A stretch of 52,325 bases of DNA from a virus. Position 1 is the stretch's first letter. Each line of letters starts with the position of its first letter. The translations under genes and the position numbers were made by a program. Below the pieces are notes generated by a model. The model made no database searches. It saw nothing but the letters and a program-made list of their open reading frames with translations, and was not told where the DNA came from. The stretch spans positions 1 through 52,325 of IMG/VR virus record IMGVR_UViG_3300048597_000307; one strand, written 5' to 3'. Positions 8,582 through 17,938 of this stretch are shown one piece after another.

Positions 8582-11004
8582 TGCCAAAGAACACGCCCGG
8601 GCGCATCATCGATGAGGCAGCCATCCGGTCCGCCGTCGCCTTTTACGGAGGCGGGGGCGGCGCAGGCGGCGCGCTGCCCAGTCACAACATCCTGCCCGAC
8701 CTCGAAGTCGGCGACGCTCACCCGCACTATCTCAACGCTGCGCGCGGCGATGCCCGCTATGTGCCGCTGAGTCGCAATGTGGCCGCCGGTGAGGGCCTGA
8801 CGGGCGGCGGCGCGCTGTCCGGCAACATCTCGCTGGCTCTGGCGCCGTCCATTGCCGGGGCGGCGCTCGCCTACAATGCGGGGGTGCTGGCCGTCGTGCC
8901 CGGCGAGGGCCTGGAACTTGAGACCGACGCCATCGGGCTCTCGGCAAGCGTGGCCGGGGCGGGCCTGACGTATGCAGCCGGGATACTGTCCGTCTCAACT
9001 GGGGCGGGCTTGGCGGTGGTAGTTGACAGCGTGGCACTGGTTACGCCGGGCACGCTCGCCGTCGGCACCAACAACGACGCGGACGGGCCAAGCAACAACG
9101 GGCAGCACACGCACGCCATTACCAGCAGCAGCAACCCCGGGGCAGCGGCTGCTCTCCTGGCAACGGATGCGAGCGGCTACCTGCAACTGGTGCGGCTGAC
9201 CCTCAGCGACCGGCTGCGCGCCAGCTTGCTGGATACGGCCGCAGCCGAAAACATGACGCTGCAGCCCGGCGGCGACGTCGTCCTCGACCCGACCGGCAAT
9301 GACGTCTTGCCCGGCAACGCCTATGACATCAATCTCGGCACCCTCTCAAAGAAGTTCCTGAGCTTGCATGCTGCGGAGCTGTGGGTAGAGACGCTCGTCG
9401 CCCAAAGCACCATCGCCACCATCGGCGGGCGCATCATGGTAGGGCCGACCACGATTCTCACACGCGACCTCGCCCCTGCAGCGACCACGGTTTACGTCAA
9501 GCACAACCAGATGGTGTCAGGCGACCGCGCTTACATGGAAGCAGGCGGCCAGTTGGAGTTTCTTGCCGTCACCTCGGCGGGCACGCTGCAAGGCGCCGGA
9601 GATTATGCCTACACCGTGACGCGGAATCTCGACGGTACCGGCGCAAACCAGTGGTATGCCGGGGACGCCCTGTTTAACACGGGCCAGGCGGGCAACGGCT
9701 TCATCGACCTGTACAGCCTGTCGGGGATTCCGCGCGCTGGACAGAGCGGGCAGCGGGCGGGGCCGACCATCGTCGGCAACGTGCGGCTGTCGGCTACCTA
9801 CAACGATTTCCGCGAGCGGTGGGCCGTGGGCAACCTAAATGCGCTCTACGACTATGGGGCCAACGAGTACGGCGCAGCGTTCGGCAATCCGCTGGCCTCA
9901 TGGCTGGGGGCAGATGCTACCAACGGCGTGCGCATCATGCAGGGCACGACCAAGCGCACGCAACTGGACATCAACGGCAACCTGCGCTTCTACAACAGCG
10001 CCGGCAATGAGGTCATTGTGCTCGACAACGCCGGCAACAGCTTTTTTGCGGGCGTGATGAGCATCGGCACGGCGGGCGAGATTCGGCAGGGCACCGGGAC
10101 GCTCGGCGTGAGCTACACCGGCCTGCGCATCTGGCGCGACACGAACGTCGGGCGCATTGCCGGCTACAGCAACGACCTGCTGCAATGGCACGTCGGGACG
10201 GATGGCAAGCTCTATGCGGGCGGCGGCAATGTCAAGCTCGATGCAAACGGCGTAACGCTGCCGCTGTGGGCGCCTGAACTGGTGGAGCTGTCGGGGAAAA
10301 TCAAATGGCTTGTTCCTGGTACGGAGAACGGCTACAGCCTATATGCGGCGTCGGGGGTGTTTGTCCTCAACGTCCCTGTGCCACTCAACACGCATGTGCT
10401 GGAACTGCGGACTAATACCAATACCTACAAATTCTGGTCAGAACTCAATCTCCCCTCGCCCGCCAGTCTCACCGGCGCAACCTTCAGCGGCGCAGTCAGT
10501 GTCCCGAGCTTCAAAAACGTTGGCGGCGCCTACGCCAGTGACAATGCCCACGCATTTACGACAGCAAACGGCAGCGCCTATCAAGCCGTTGTCGCGCTCA
10601 GCTTCACGGGCACAAACCTGAGTCTGTCGGGCGGCGTGTTCTCCGCCAGCGCACTTGGCTTCCGGGACGGCTTATCTGTGCCGCAGCGCATTTATGCCGG
10701 CGGGTTGCTGGTGGCAAATGACTACAGCACTTCCGCCCCCAACTATCCTGGGCGCATCCCCGCCAACGGCATCTACAGCCTCGGTCCGGTTGCCATTGCC
10801 ACCAGTGACGGCGCAGGCAGCGGCTACAACCTGGACGTGTCTGGTGATGCGCGCGTGCGCAGCAGTGTGGCGGCCCCGTTACTGCGTCTGACGACGACAA
10901 CAGCACCCACGGCGGTGGCAGGACAGGCGGTAGTGCAGTTCGACGGCACTAATCTCAAGGTGACTCTCCCGGGTGGGACGGTCAAGACAATCAACTGGAC
11001 ATAG
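8581..11004 (+). CDS. Tail fibre-like protein
   Basis: An 807-residue protein starting at ATG 8581 (TGATG overlap). It begins with a short basic N-terminus and a Gly-rich stretch. It then carries recurrent fibre motifs such as GEGLTGGGALSGN, near-repeats GVLAVVPGEGLELETDAIGLSASVAGAGLTY, NNGQHTHAI, and alternating turns of the type found in trimeric beta-helical fibres (LDINGNLRFYNSAGNEVIVLDNAGNSFFAGVMSIGTAGEI). There is no chaperone or peptidase motif at the end. It is the best candidate for the main receptor-binding fibre. Confidence 0.75.
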   Translation: MPKNTPGRIIDEAAIRSAVAFYGGGGGAGGALPSHNILPDLEVGDAHPHYLNAARGDARYVPLSRNVAAGEGLTGGGALSGNISLALAPSIAGAALAYNAGVLAVVPGEGLELETDAIGLSASVAGAGLTYAAGILSVSTGAGLAVVVDSVALVTPGTLAVGTNNDADGPSNNGQHTHAITSSSNPGAAAALLATDASGYLQLVRLTLSDRLRASLLDTAAAENMTLQPGGDVVLDPTGNDVLPGNAYDINLGTLSKKFLSLHAAELWVETLVAQSTIATIGGRIMVGPTTILTRDLAPAATTVYVKHNQMVSGDRAYMEAGGQLEFLAVTSAGTLQGAGDYAYTVTRNLDGTGANQWYAGDALFNTGQAGNGFIDLYSLSGIPRAGQSGQRAGPTIVGNVRLSATYNDFRERWAVGNLNALYDYGANEYGAAFGNPLASWLGADATNGVRIMQGTTKRTQLDINGNLRFYNSAGNEVIVLDNAGNSFFAGVMSIGTAGEIRQGTGTLGVSYTGLRIWRDTNVGRIAGYSNDLLQWHVGTDGKLYAGGGNVKLDANGVTLPLWAPELVELSGKIKWLVPGTENGYSLYAASGVFVLNVPVPLNTHVLELRTNTNTYKFWSELNLPSPASLTGATFSGAVSVPSFKNVGGAYASDNAHAFTTANGSAYQAVVALSFTGTNLSLSGGVFSASALGFRDGLSVPQRIYAGGLLVANDYSTSAPNYPGRIPANGIYSLGPVAIATSDGAGSGYNLDVSGDARVRSSVAAPLLRLTTTTAPTAVAGQAVVQFDGTNLKVTLPGGTVKTINWT

Positions 11005-11012
11005 GAGGCTCT

Positions 11013-11447
11013 ATGGCACTCACGCAGCGCCAAATCAATTGTTTCGAGAAGAACTCGCAGTTTGTGAACGAGGTGGCGGCGGCGCTGCTGGTCATTGCCG
11101 CCAACACCATGGCGCAGGCGCTGGTCGTGCTCAACACGCCCGAGGCGAGCGAGGTCGAGCGAACCTTTGCGGCCATCCGGCAGCGCATCGCTGACCAGAT
11201 TCTGCGTGAGCAGGGCATCAACGTACAGGGTGCAACGATGGGCATGGGTATGCCCGCACTCCCAGGTCAGACCGCAACCGGGGGGAGTACGGCCATGAGA
11301 TACCTGATACAACAGATGCTGCTCCAATCCACCTGGACGATGACTCCCGACCAGTGGGCGGCAGACGAGATGCTGGCGCGGGCCACCATCACGGCGAGCA
11401 TGGCGACCCTGATGCAGAATCTCACAGCTATTCCGACGCAACCATGA
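11013..11447 (+). CDS. Helical protein after tail fibre, unknown
   Basis: A 144-residue protein with a strong AGGAGG before ATG 11013. It is largely helical and Ala/Met-rich (EVAAALLVIAANTMAQALVVLNT; VERTFAAIRQRIADQILREQ; LIQQMLLQSTWTMT), with a Met/Gly-rich linker in the middle (TMGMGMPALPG). There is no transmembrane segment of convincing length. It may be a fibre chaperone by position, but that is only context. Confidence 0.6.
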   Translation: MALTQRQINCFEKNSQFVNEVAAALLVIAANTMAQALVVLNTPEASEVERTFAAIRQRIADQILREQGINVQGATMGMGMPALPGQTATGGSTAMRYLIQQMLLQSTWTMTPDQWAADEMLARATITASMATLMQNLTAIPTQP

Positions 11448-11470
11448 GCAACCGAAGGAGACGCAGACAC

Positions 11471-11821
11471 ATGGATACGCAGCAGCAACAGGACGACGTA
11501 ACCGAGGTTACAGCCACGCCGGAACCGGGCACGCCGGAACCGGGCACGGCCGAACAGCCCAGTGAACAGACTGCCGCCGTGCCGGACCCGATTGCGGTCA
11601 AGGCGCAACAGGCGCTGGAACGCATGAGCTATTTGACGCTCAGCCTCGTCCAGCAGCGTGAGGAGCTGGCGCAGCAGGAGCGCGAGGCTGAGCTGCTGGC
11701 GGCAGACATTGCACAGCGCCGGCTGCGCATCACGGCGCAGGAGGAGGAACTGCAACGCGTCCGCGGCGCAGTGACCGTCCTAAACCAACTGCAACAGGAA
11801 CTTGCCCAGGGGGCCAAATGA
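11471..11821 (+). CDS. Coiled-coil protein, unknown
   Basis: A 116-residue protein: an acidic Thr/Pro/Glu-rich N-terminus containing a repeated TPEPG element, then a long Glu/Gln/Leu coiled coil (residues about 45-114; QQREELAQQEREAELLAADI and onward). I chose ATG 11471 because of AAGGAG at 11454-11459. ATG 11444, overlapping the previous stop, is in frame and would add SNRRRRRH. The stop overlaps the next start (ATGA, 11818-11821). Possibly a linker or trimerisation partner for the surface proteins on either side. Confidence 0.6.
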   Translation: MDTQQQQDDVTEVTATPEPGTPEPGTAEQPSEQTAAVPDPIAVKAQQALERMSYLTLSLVQQREELAQQEREAELLAADIAQRRLRITAQEEELQRVRGAVTVLNQLQQELAQGAK

Positions 11822-14784
11822 ACACGCACCGCACCCACATCACCGCCATCACGATCCTGACCATCCTCTTGAGCCTGCTGGCGTTCGCACCGGCGCAAGC
11901 GCAGACACCCACCGCTACCCCGGCGACAGGCAGCTACATCCTGCGGCCGGGGGCTGGCGGCGGTTTTATCATTGAGCTGCGACCGCACACGCCGACGCCG
12001 CGCCCGACCGCAACGGCGACGCGCACGCCTGTGCCGACGATGACGGCTACGGCGACCGCTACGCCCCAGCCGCCCACGGCGACCGCCACGGCACTCCCGG
12101 CGACGGCCACCAATACCCCAACGGCGCTCCTGCCCACGGCGACGGCCACAGCCACACCGACACAGACGCCGCCTGTGCAGGCGACAGGGCCGCTGACGGT
12201 CAACGTGCCACTAACGGGCCTACTGCCGGGCGACGAGGGCTTTAACGCCAACAACTGGGGCATCGTCTGGGCCGGGGACATTTCGCCCGCAGGCGGCTAC
12301 AGCCAGGCACGCATCATTGGGGGCGACTCTGGCGTGCTGGTGTACGTCCAAAACATGACGCCTAACGCAGGCGGCACGTTCGGACTCAACCTCAACGGCC
12401 GCGCCTTTCCCGGTACGCTGCGCGACGGCAGCGGCTGGGAGTACGGCGGCACAGGCATCGGCTGGCGCGGCTGGTCTGCGTCGCGGCTGATACCGTGGGC
12501 CGAGTTGGGCGGCAAGCCGCAGCCGGGGGACGTGTGGCCGCTGGTGCTGACCAGCGTGGGCGGCGAGCAGTGGGTGGGCGTGCTGCACTGGGGCCTGCCC
12601 GAATACGCCGGACAGACCGGCACGCATACCGTCACGGTGCCTGTAGTGCGCGACGCCAGTCTTGGCGGCGGCACTGATTGTGGCAACGATGACGACCCCA
12701 ACAACAGGCTCTCGCCGACGTGGTTTGCGGACTGGGGCGGACTCTCGCGCGGGATGTGGGGCAGCGGCACAATCAACCTCGGGCAAATCACCTACGCCAA
12801 CGTGCAGAACCAGTGGGATACGACCGACTGGCCCTGCTATGCGCGCTACCTCGCAGCCTGGCAACTGCCCGCACTGCCGGCCGGCGCCACTGTAACCGGT
12901 GCGTGGCTAGATGTATACAACTTCGGGCATAGCTGGCCCCGGCCCGGCGACCCCCAAATGGACACGCTCTACACCACCATCCAGGCGCACGACGTGTCGC
13001 CGCAGTGGGATGAGACGGCGGTCACCTGGGACAATGCGCCTGCGCCGCGCGAGAATGTGTCATGGACGCGGTGGGACCTCTGTGCCGAGGGCGCAAACTG
13101 TACGCGGGCCCTGGACGTGACCGAGATTGTGCGCCGGGCCTACGCTGCCGGGTTGCCGGATGCGGCGGCGCTGCTGTATACCGCTGCGGGGAGCTATCAC
13201 AGCGGTCCCTACATTTACACGCGTGAGGGCGGTACTCCGCCCGTCGTGCGGATTAGCTACGAGCTGCCAGGAGGGCCAGTATGGACACCCACCCCACCCC
13301 CACTGCCTACCGCAGAGCCTACCAAAACACCGCCACCCGCACCGCCGAGTGCCACGCCTACCGCGACGAGCGCGCCGCCTGCGACGGCAACGCCAACCAT
13401 TGCGCCGAGCGCAACGCCTACACGCGCTGCGCCTACTGCGTCACCTACGCCGTCGTCAACCTCGACGCCTACGCCGGTGCCGCCACAGACGGCGGGCCGG
13501 ACCTACTACCTAAGCCCAGCGGGCAGTGACAACGCAGCCGGTACGTTCGCCGCACCCTGGCGCACGTTCGCCAAGGCGTGGCAGACACTCCAGCCGGGCG
13601 ACCTGCTCTTCCTGCATGATGGCACCTACACGCCGGACACAACCGGGGTCATGCAGCCCAACGGGCGCAACGGGGAACCGGGCAAGCCGATTACCATCAA
13701 GGCGCTGAACGACGGCAAGGCCACAATCGACGGGCAAGGCACGGCCATCCCCGTCAAGCTCGGCGACAACTGGCCGGGCAACATCGGGGATTGGTACGTC
13801 CTGGAGGGCGTGGTCGTGCGCAACGGCATGGACAGCGTGCTCCAGGTGCGCGGCAACCACAACGTTCTGCGCCGCGTGTCGGTCTACAATGGCGACCCGG
13901 ACGACAACACGCAGAACGTGCTGCTGTGGGGCAATGACAACCTGCTCGAAGACGCCATCGTCGGCGGTGCGGGGCGCTACATGGTCAACGCCTACACGTC
14001 GCGCGGCAACACCATCCGGCGCGTGCTGACGCTCTGGCAGGGGTGGGACGGGCGGCATTTCTGCGGGGTGACGTGGCCCAACGGCAACGCCATCGGCGTG
14101 TACAACGCATCTAACACCACGATCGAGAACGCCATCGCCTACGGGCGGGCGGTGACGGGGATTTTCATCCAGGCGAACGCGGACAACGCCACTGCCAACA
14201 ACAACGCCATCCTGGGGAGCATGGCGCTCAACAGCGGGCGCGACTATGACGGCAGTGTATGGCGCTACGGCTCCCCGACGTGGCCCGACCCGACGCGGCC
14301 AGGGCCGACCGCGGACAGGTGGAACGGGCGAGACTGCACGGACGCGGTCACCAACCTCGGACCGAATCAGCGCACCGGTTTTGAGCTTTGGGGACAAGGC
14401 ACCGTCACCGCCAACACCTACCGCGACGTGCTGGCGGCGGGCAGCGTGGGCTACGGCCTGAGCGTGCAACACCCCTATGGCGCGGGCGCGCAGGGCACGG
14501 TCATCGACCATGCGACCGTGCGCGGGACGGGCGGCGTAGAGCTGGATAGCAGCGATTACACCATCACCAACTCGCGGCTGGAGGGCACACGGTACGCCAC
14601 CCAGGGCGCGGGGATGCGGCCGTTGGCCTATGTGGACCGGGCGGCAGTCGGCACGCTCACTAGCTGGCCGATGGATGGCCGGGCGCGGGCCGAGTTGGGA
14701 CTGAGCATCGACGAGCTGTGGGCAGCGGCGTTGGCAGACGCGGCGCTGCCGGTGCCCGCGGGCGGGACGCAGTTGGGCAGGTAG
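11818..14784 (+). CDS. Secreted multidomain beta-helix protein with Thr/Pro linkers
   Basis: A 988-residue protein that begins with a textbook signal peptide (residues 1-28: basic start, hydrophobic core ITILTILLSLLAFAPAQA, AQA cleavage site). Next come a Thr/Pro/Ala linker (about 53-122), a beta domain (about 125-275), a domain resembling the DNRLRE/CBM96 module (about 280-478; note LPALPAGATVTGAWLDVYNF), a second Thr/Pro linker (about 485-560), and a right-handed beta-helix of pectate-lyase/DUF1565 type (starting GRTYYLSPAGSDNAAGTFAAPW, then NTT/NN turns). Such linkers and modules are typical of secreted proteins of Chloroflexota. It is embedded in the tail operon, so it could be a spike-like depolymerase or a host-derived secreted enzyme that acts on sheath polysaccharide. 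The substrate is unknown. Confidence 0.75.
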   Translation: MNTHRTHITAITILTILLSLLAFAPAQAQTPTATPATGSYILRPGAGGGFIIELRPHTPTPRPTATATRTPVPTMTATATATPQPPTATATALPATATNTPTALLPTATATATPTQTPPVQATGPLTVNVPLTGLLPGDEGFNANNWGIVWAGDISPAGGYSQARIIGGDSGVLVYVQNMTPNAGGTFGLNLNGRAFPGTLRDGSGWEYGGTGIGWRGWSASRLIPWAELGGKPQPGDVWPLVLTSVGGEQWVGVLHWGLPEYAGQTGTHTVTVPVVRDASLGGGTDCGNDDDPNNRLSPTWFADWGGLSRGMWGSGTINLGQITYANVQNQWDTTDWPCYARYLAAWQLPALPAGATVTGAWLDVYNFGHSWPRPGDPQMDTLYTTIQAHDVSPQWDETAVTWDNAPAPRENVSWTRWDLCAEGANCTRALDVTEIVRRAYAAGLPDAAALLYTAAGSYHSGPYIYTREGGTPPVVRISYELPGGPVWTPTPPPLPTAEPTKTPPPAPPSATPTATSAPPATATPTIAPSATPTRAAPTASPTPSSTSTPTPVPPQTAGRTYYLSPAGSDNAAGTFAAPWRTFAKAWQTLQPGDLLFLHDGTYTPDTTGVMQPNGRNGEPGKPITIKALNDGKATIDGQGTAIPVKLGDNWPGNIGDWYVLEGVVVRNGMDSVLQVRGNHNVLRRVSVYNGDPDDNTQNVLLWGNDNLLEDAIVGGAGRYMVNAYTSRGNTIRRVLTLWQGWDGRHFCGVTWPNGNAIGVYNASNTTIENAIAYGRAVTGIFIQANADNATANNNAILGSMALNSGRDYDGSVWRYGSPTWPDPTRPGPTADRWNGRDCTDAVTNLGPNQRTGFELWGQGTVTANTYRDVLAAGSVGYGLSVQHPYGAGAQGTVIDHATVRGTGGVELDSSDYTITNSRLEGTRYATQGAGMRPLAYVDRAAVGTLTSWPMDGRARAELGLSIDELWAAALADAALPVPAGGTQLGR

Positions 14785-14793
14785 GGGCGACAC

Positions 14794-16866
14794 ATGGCAA
14801 TCGCGTTTCGGGCAGCGGCCACCGCGCAGGGCAGCGGCAACAACCTCACCATCGCCAAGCCTACGGGGGTAGTGCAGGGCGACCTGTTGTTGGCGGCGTT
14901 TGGCATCAAAACCAACGACGGCATCAACAGTGCGCCGTCTGGTTGGACGCTGCTCGATTCGCTGCTCAACGGCGGCCACGGTTGCGCGGTCTACTACAAA
15001 GTGGCCGGGGCGTCGGAGCCGACTTCGTACACGTGGAACTACGGCAACGAAGAATGGGACGAGATGGCGGGGGCCATCGTCGCCTACAGCGGCGTAGACA
15101 CCACGACCTCCGTCGAGGCGTACACCGAATTTGGCACGACGCATAGCAATTTCAAGGCGCTCAGCGTTACGACGCTCAGTGCCGATGCGGTTCTCCTGGC
15201 CATCGCCGGTACGGGCGAATGGGCGTTCGCCAACTCGACCACGACCGTGCCAAGCGGCTACACGCAGCGCGCATCCATCAAGACGGGCGGCACGGGCGGC
15301 GTGCTGCTGGCCGACAAAACGCAAGCCACTGCGGGCGCGAGCGGCGACGCGTCGTTTACGCCGAGTGACTTGTATTTTGTCGTCACCTACCACCTGGCGC
15401 TCAAGCCCGCGGGCGGCGGCAGCGTAACCAAGACTGTCACGGACGCCGGTGCAGGCAGCGACGCCATTGCCCAGCTGCGCGTGGCGTTCGGCGTCACCGA
15501 TGCGGGCGTAGGCGCAGACGGGCTGGGAGGACGGGCGGCGGCGGTCGCAACTACCGACAGTGGTACGGGTGCGGACGCGCTGGGCCAACTGCGGGCGGTG
15601 CTGGCGGCGGTTGACGCCGGCGCAGGCACGGATGCGCTGGCCCAGATGCTGGCGGCGCTTGCGCTGGCAGACAGCGGCGCCGGAGTGGACGCGGTGAGCG
15701 TGCTCGCGGCTGCGCTCAAGCAAGTCCTGGACAGCGGCGCAGGCGTGGACAGTGTGCTGCAACTGCTGGCAGGGGTGACGGCCGCTGACGCCGGGACGGG
15801 GCTCGACCTCGTGGCGCAGCTGCTGGCGCGGCTCAACCAGGCCGACGCTGGAGCCGGGACCGACGTCATCGCCGGCCTCGCTGCGGCGCTGGGCATAGCG
15901 GACAGCGGCGCAGGCGTGGATGCGCTCGGCAGTGTGGCTGCGGCGCTGACGGTCGCCGATGCCGGGACCGGGGCCGACAATCAGGCGGTGAGTGTCACGC
16001 TGACGGTGACGGACAGCGGCGCGGGGGTTGATGCGGCGCTCCAGCTGATCCTCATTGCCGTAGCCGATGCGGGCAGCGCAGTAGACAGCCTCAGCAGCAT
16101 CACGGCGACGATGACTGTGCCGGACGCTGGCGCAGGCGGCGAGCTGCTGACGGTGGCGGCAACGGTGAGCGTGGCCGACGCGGGCAGCGGGGCCGAGGCG
16201 CTGGCGCTGTTGACGGAGGCGCTGAAACAGGTGTTTGACGCCGGCTTTGGCGCTGACACCGTGCTCCCGCCTGCGGTGAGCGTGACGGTGAGCGACGCCG
16301 GCAGCGGGGCCGAGGCGCACACTATCAGCGTGACGCTGAGTGTGGCTGACGATGCGGCCGCGAGTGACCTTGTAACCATCGTTACGGGGGCGATCCGGAC
16401 GGTGCTGGACCTGGGCGTCGGGGCCGACCTGGTGAGCGTGGCAGTGGCGCCGCTGCTGGTTGCGGATGCGAGTGCAGGCAGTGAGACGACGGGCGTCAAT
16501 GTGGCGCTGACGGTGAGCGACGCCGGCAGCGGCGCAGACAGCGTACTGCAGCTCATGCTCATTGCAGTAGCGGACCTGGCTACCGGCGTGGATGCGGTCG
16601 GCAGTGTGAGCGTCAGTGTGCCGGTGGCGGACCTTGGCCAGGGCCTCGACGTGCTGGGCCAGGTGCGGGCGGTACTCAATCTGCTCGACGCTGGCGCAGG
16701 TCTGGATGTCACGGTTTCTTTCGATTCGGCGGTGCGGATCGTGAAGATCATCTTCACGCTGCGCGCCCGCCGGATTGTGTTCGGTTTCAGCACGCGCAGC
16801 ATCACATTCGGGTGGGCGCTGCGGTTGGTTGGGTTTGAACTATCAGGAGTTGGAGGTAACGAGTGA
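14794..16866 (+). CDS. Repetitive surface/tail protein with about 23 DAGxGxD repeats
   Basis: A 690-residue protein. Residues 1-206 form a beta-sandwich domain seen in phage tail and secreted proteins (AKPTGVVQGDLLLAAFGI, APSGWTLLDS, VYYKVAGASEPTSYTWNYG). From about 213 to 640 there are roughly 23 tandem units of 18-21 residues with consensus [V/A]-x-D-[A/S]-G-[A/T/S]-G-x-D-x-(hydrophobic rich, about 11). The GxGxD core resembles the RTX calcium-binding nonapeptide but the period is about double. The last 45 residues are hydrophobic and basic (IVKIIFTLRARRIVFGFSTR). An elongated fibre or adhesin role is likely by structure; no function is proven. Confidence 0.7.
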   Translation: MAIAFRAAATAQGSGNNLTIAKPTGVVQGDLLLAAFGIKTNDGINSAPSGWTLLDSLLNGGHGCAVYYKVAGASEPTSYTWNYGNEEWDEMAGAIVAYSGVDTTTSVEAYTEFGTTHSNFKALSVTTLSADAVLLAIAGTGEWAFANSTTTVPSGYTQRASIKTGGTGGVLLADKTQATAGASGDASFTPSDLYFVVTYHLALKPAGGGSVTKTVTDAGAGSDAIAQLRVAFGVTDAGVGADGLGGRAAAVATTDSGTGADALGQLRAVLAAVDAGAGTDALAQMLAALALADSGAGVDAVSVLAAALKQVLDSGAGVDSVLQLLAGVTAADAGTGLDLVAQLLARLNQADAGAGTDVIAGLAAALGIADSGAGVDALGSVAAALTVADAGTGADNQAVSVTLTVTDSGAGVDAALQLILIAVADAGSAVDSLSSITATMTVPDAGAGGELLTVAATVSVADAGSGAEALALLTEALKQVFDAGFGADTVLPPAVSVTVSDAGSGAEAHTISVTLSVADDAAASDLVTIVTGAIRTVLDLGVGADLVSVAVAPLLVADASAGSETTGVNVALTVSDAGSGADSVLQLMLIAVADLATGVDAVGSVSVSVPVADLGQGLDVLGQVRAVLNLLDAGAGLDVTVSFDSAVRIVKIIFTLRARRIVFGFSTRSITFGWALRLVGFELSGVGGNE
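15430..16715 (+). repeat. In-frame tandem repeats, about 57-60 bp each, about 23 copies
   Basis: The DNA coding for the DAGxGxD units forms a long degenerate tandem array in a GACGCCGG/GACAGCGG-type pattern. Units differ in third bases and in a few residues, so the array is old or under selection and not a recent slippage product. Such arrays can change copy number by recombination. Confidence 0.8.
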
Positions 16867-17594
16867 ACACGGAACAGATTTTTTACAGGACACGCTGGCA
16901 GGTCACCCGCTACGCCGATGAAGCTGGGTTTGCGGCGGGGAAGGCTTCGGCGGTGGTGGGCGGCGACGGCAAACAACTGCCGGCCGTCTCGGTCGTGGAG
17001 GGGAACCTCCTGCTGCAAGAGGGCATTACCCGGCTGCTGAACCTGCTGATCGGCGGCGGCGGCACGGTGTACAGCAATGCTAACGCCCGCATCGGCGTCG
17101 GCGACGGCGCACCCAGCGCGCTCGCCGGCACGCTCGGCTTCACCAGCGGCTCGGCCAACGTCACCGGCACCGGCACGTCGTTCACCACGGCGCTGGCGGT
17201 GGGGGATCACCTGGTGGGGCCGGACGGCCAGATCTACACCGTCCAGACCATCACCAACAACACGGCGCTGGTCCTGACCGGCAACTACGCCGGCGCGACG
17301 CAGAGCGGCGTCACGGTCAACAAAATCACCCGCGCCATTGCCACCCAGACGGACCTGCTGGCAAGCACTAACAAGCTCTATAAAGCGATGGACGCCACGT
17401 TCCCGCAGATCAGCGCGCAGACCGTCACCTTTCAGGCGCAGTTTACCGGTGCGGAGGCAAACTACGCGTGGAACGAGGTCACGGTAGACAACGGCAGCTC
17501 GGCGGCGGAGAACTTCAACCGCAAGGTGGCATACAACGGGGTCAAGGCCTCGGGCCAGGTCTGGACGTTACAGCTGAGCGTAACAATCGGATAG
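16863..17594 (+). CDS. Tail-module structural protein, unknown
   Basis: A 243-residue protein starting at GTG 16863 behind GGAGG. It is beta-rich with a central Gly/Thr/Ser segment (GTLGFTSGSANVTGTGTSF) followed by FTTALAVGDHLVGPDGQIYTVQTITNNTALVL, a pattern frequent in phage tail and baseplate-associated proteins. It overlaps the previous gene by four bases. The role is not known; its place suggests a fibre-associated or tail-tip protein. Confidence 0.6.
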   Translation: MNTEQIFYRTRWQVTRYADEAGFAAGKASAVVGGDGKQLPAVSVVEGNLLLQEGITRLLNLLIGGGGTVYSNANARIGVGDGAPSALAGTLGFTSGSANVTGTGTSFTTALAVGDHLVGPDGQIYTVQTITNNTALVLTGNYAGATQSGVTVNKITRAIATQTDLLASTNKLYKAMDATFPQISAQTVTFQAQFTGAEANYAWNEVTVDNGSSAAENFNRKVAYNGVKASGQVWTLQLSVTIG

Positions 17595-17597
17595 ACT

Positions 17598-17927
17598 ATG
17601 AGGCAACCCATTGAGCAGGTGAACGAGAAGTCCACCGCATATCTCACCGCCACCTTCAAGGACAAGGCTGGGGTCGCACAGGCCCCAGCTTTGGCCCACT
17701 ACCGCATCGACGATGTCGAAAGCGGGCAGACGGTGCGGGGAGAGACGGAAATCACGGCGCCGGGCGCAGTCGTCGAGCTGGTCCTCACCGTGGTCGATAA
17801 CACGCTGGTCAACCAAGCTGCCAAGCATGAGTTGCGGCGTGTCACTGTTGTAGGAGAGTATGGCGCGGGCGACGCTGTGACGGCTGAGTATATCTATGAT
17901 GTCGTCAATCTGAAGGGCGTCAGTTAG
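17598..17927 (+). CDS. Ig-like beta protein of the tail module
   Basis: A 109-residue protein starting three bases after the previous stop. It reads as a single beta-sandwich (STAYLTATFKDKAGV, APALAHYRIDDVESGQTV, AVVELVLTVVDNTL, HELRRVTVVGEYG). A fragment with clear similarity (VEIHLTVTDNTLKNSEAPREH) is found at 35617-35733, so this family has moved or been duplicated within the genome. Function unknown; likely a structural accessory. Confidence 0.65.
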   Translation: MRQPIEQVNEKSTAYLTATFKDKAGVAQAPALAHYRIDDVESGQTVRGETEITAPGAVVELVLTVVDNTLVNQAAKHELRRVTVVGEYGAGDAVTAEYIYDVVNLKGVS

Positions 17928-17938
17928 GCAAGAAGTTT

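Noticed and set aside
11990-13495. Thr/Pro-rich segments as assembly error or low-complexity artefact
   Set aside because: They are in frame, flank well-defined domains and follow a signal peptide, as in real secreted multidomain proteins.
13510-16320. A 936-codon open frame on the minus strand under the beta-helix and repeat-protein genes
   Set aside because: It is Arg/His/Ala-rich low-complexity sequence without a start signal, opposite two well-supported genes. Such long antisense frames arise from GC-rich third positions and the repetitive repeat array.
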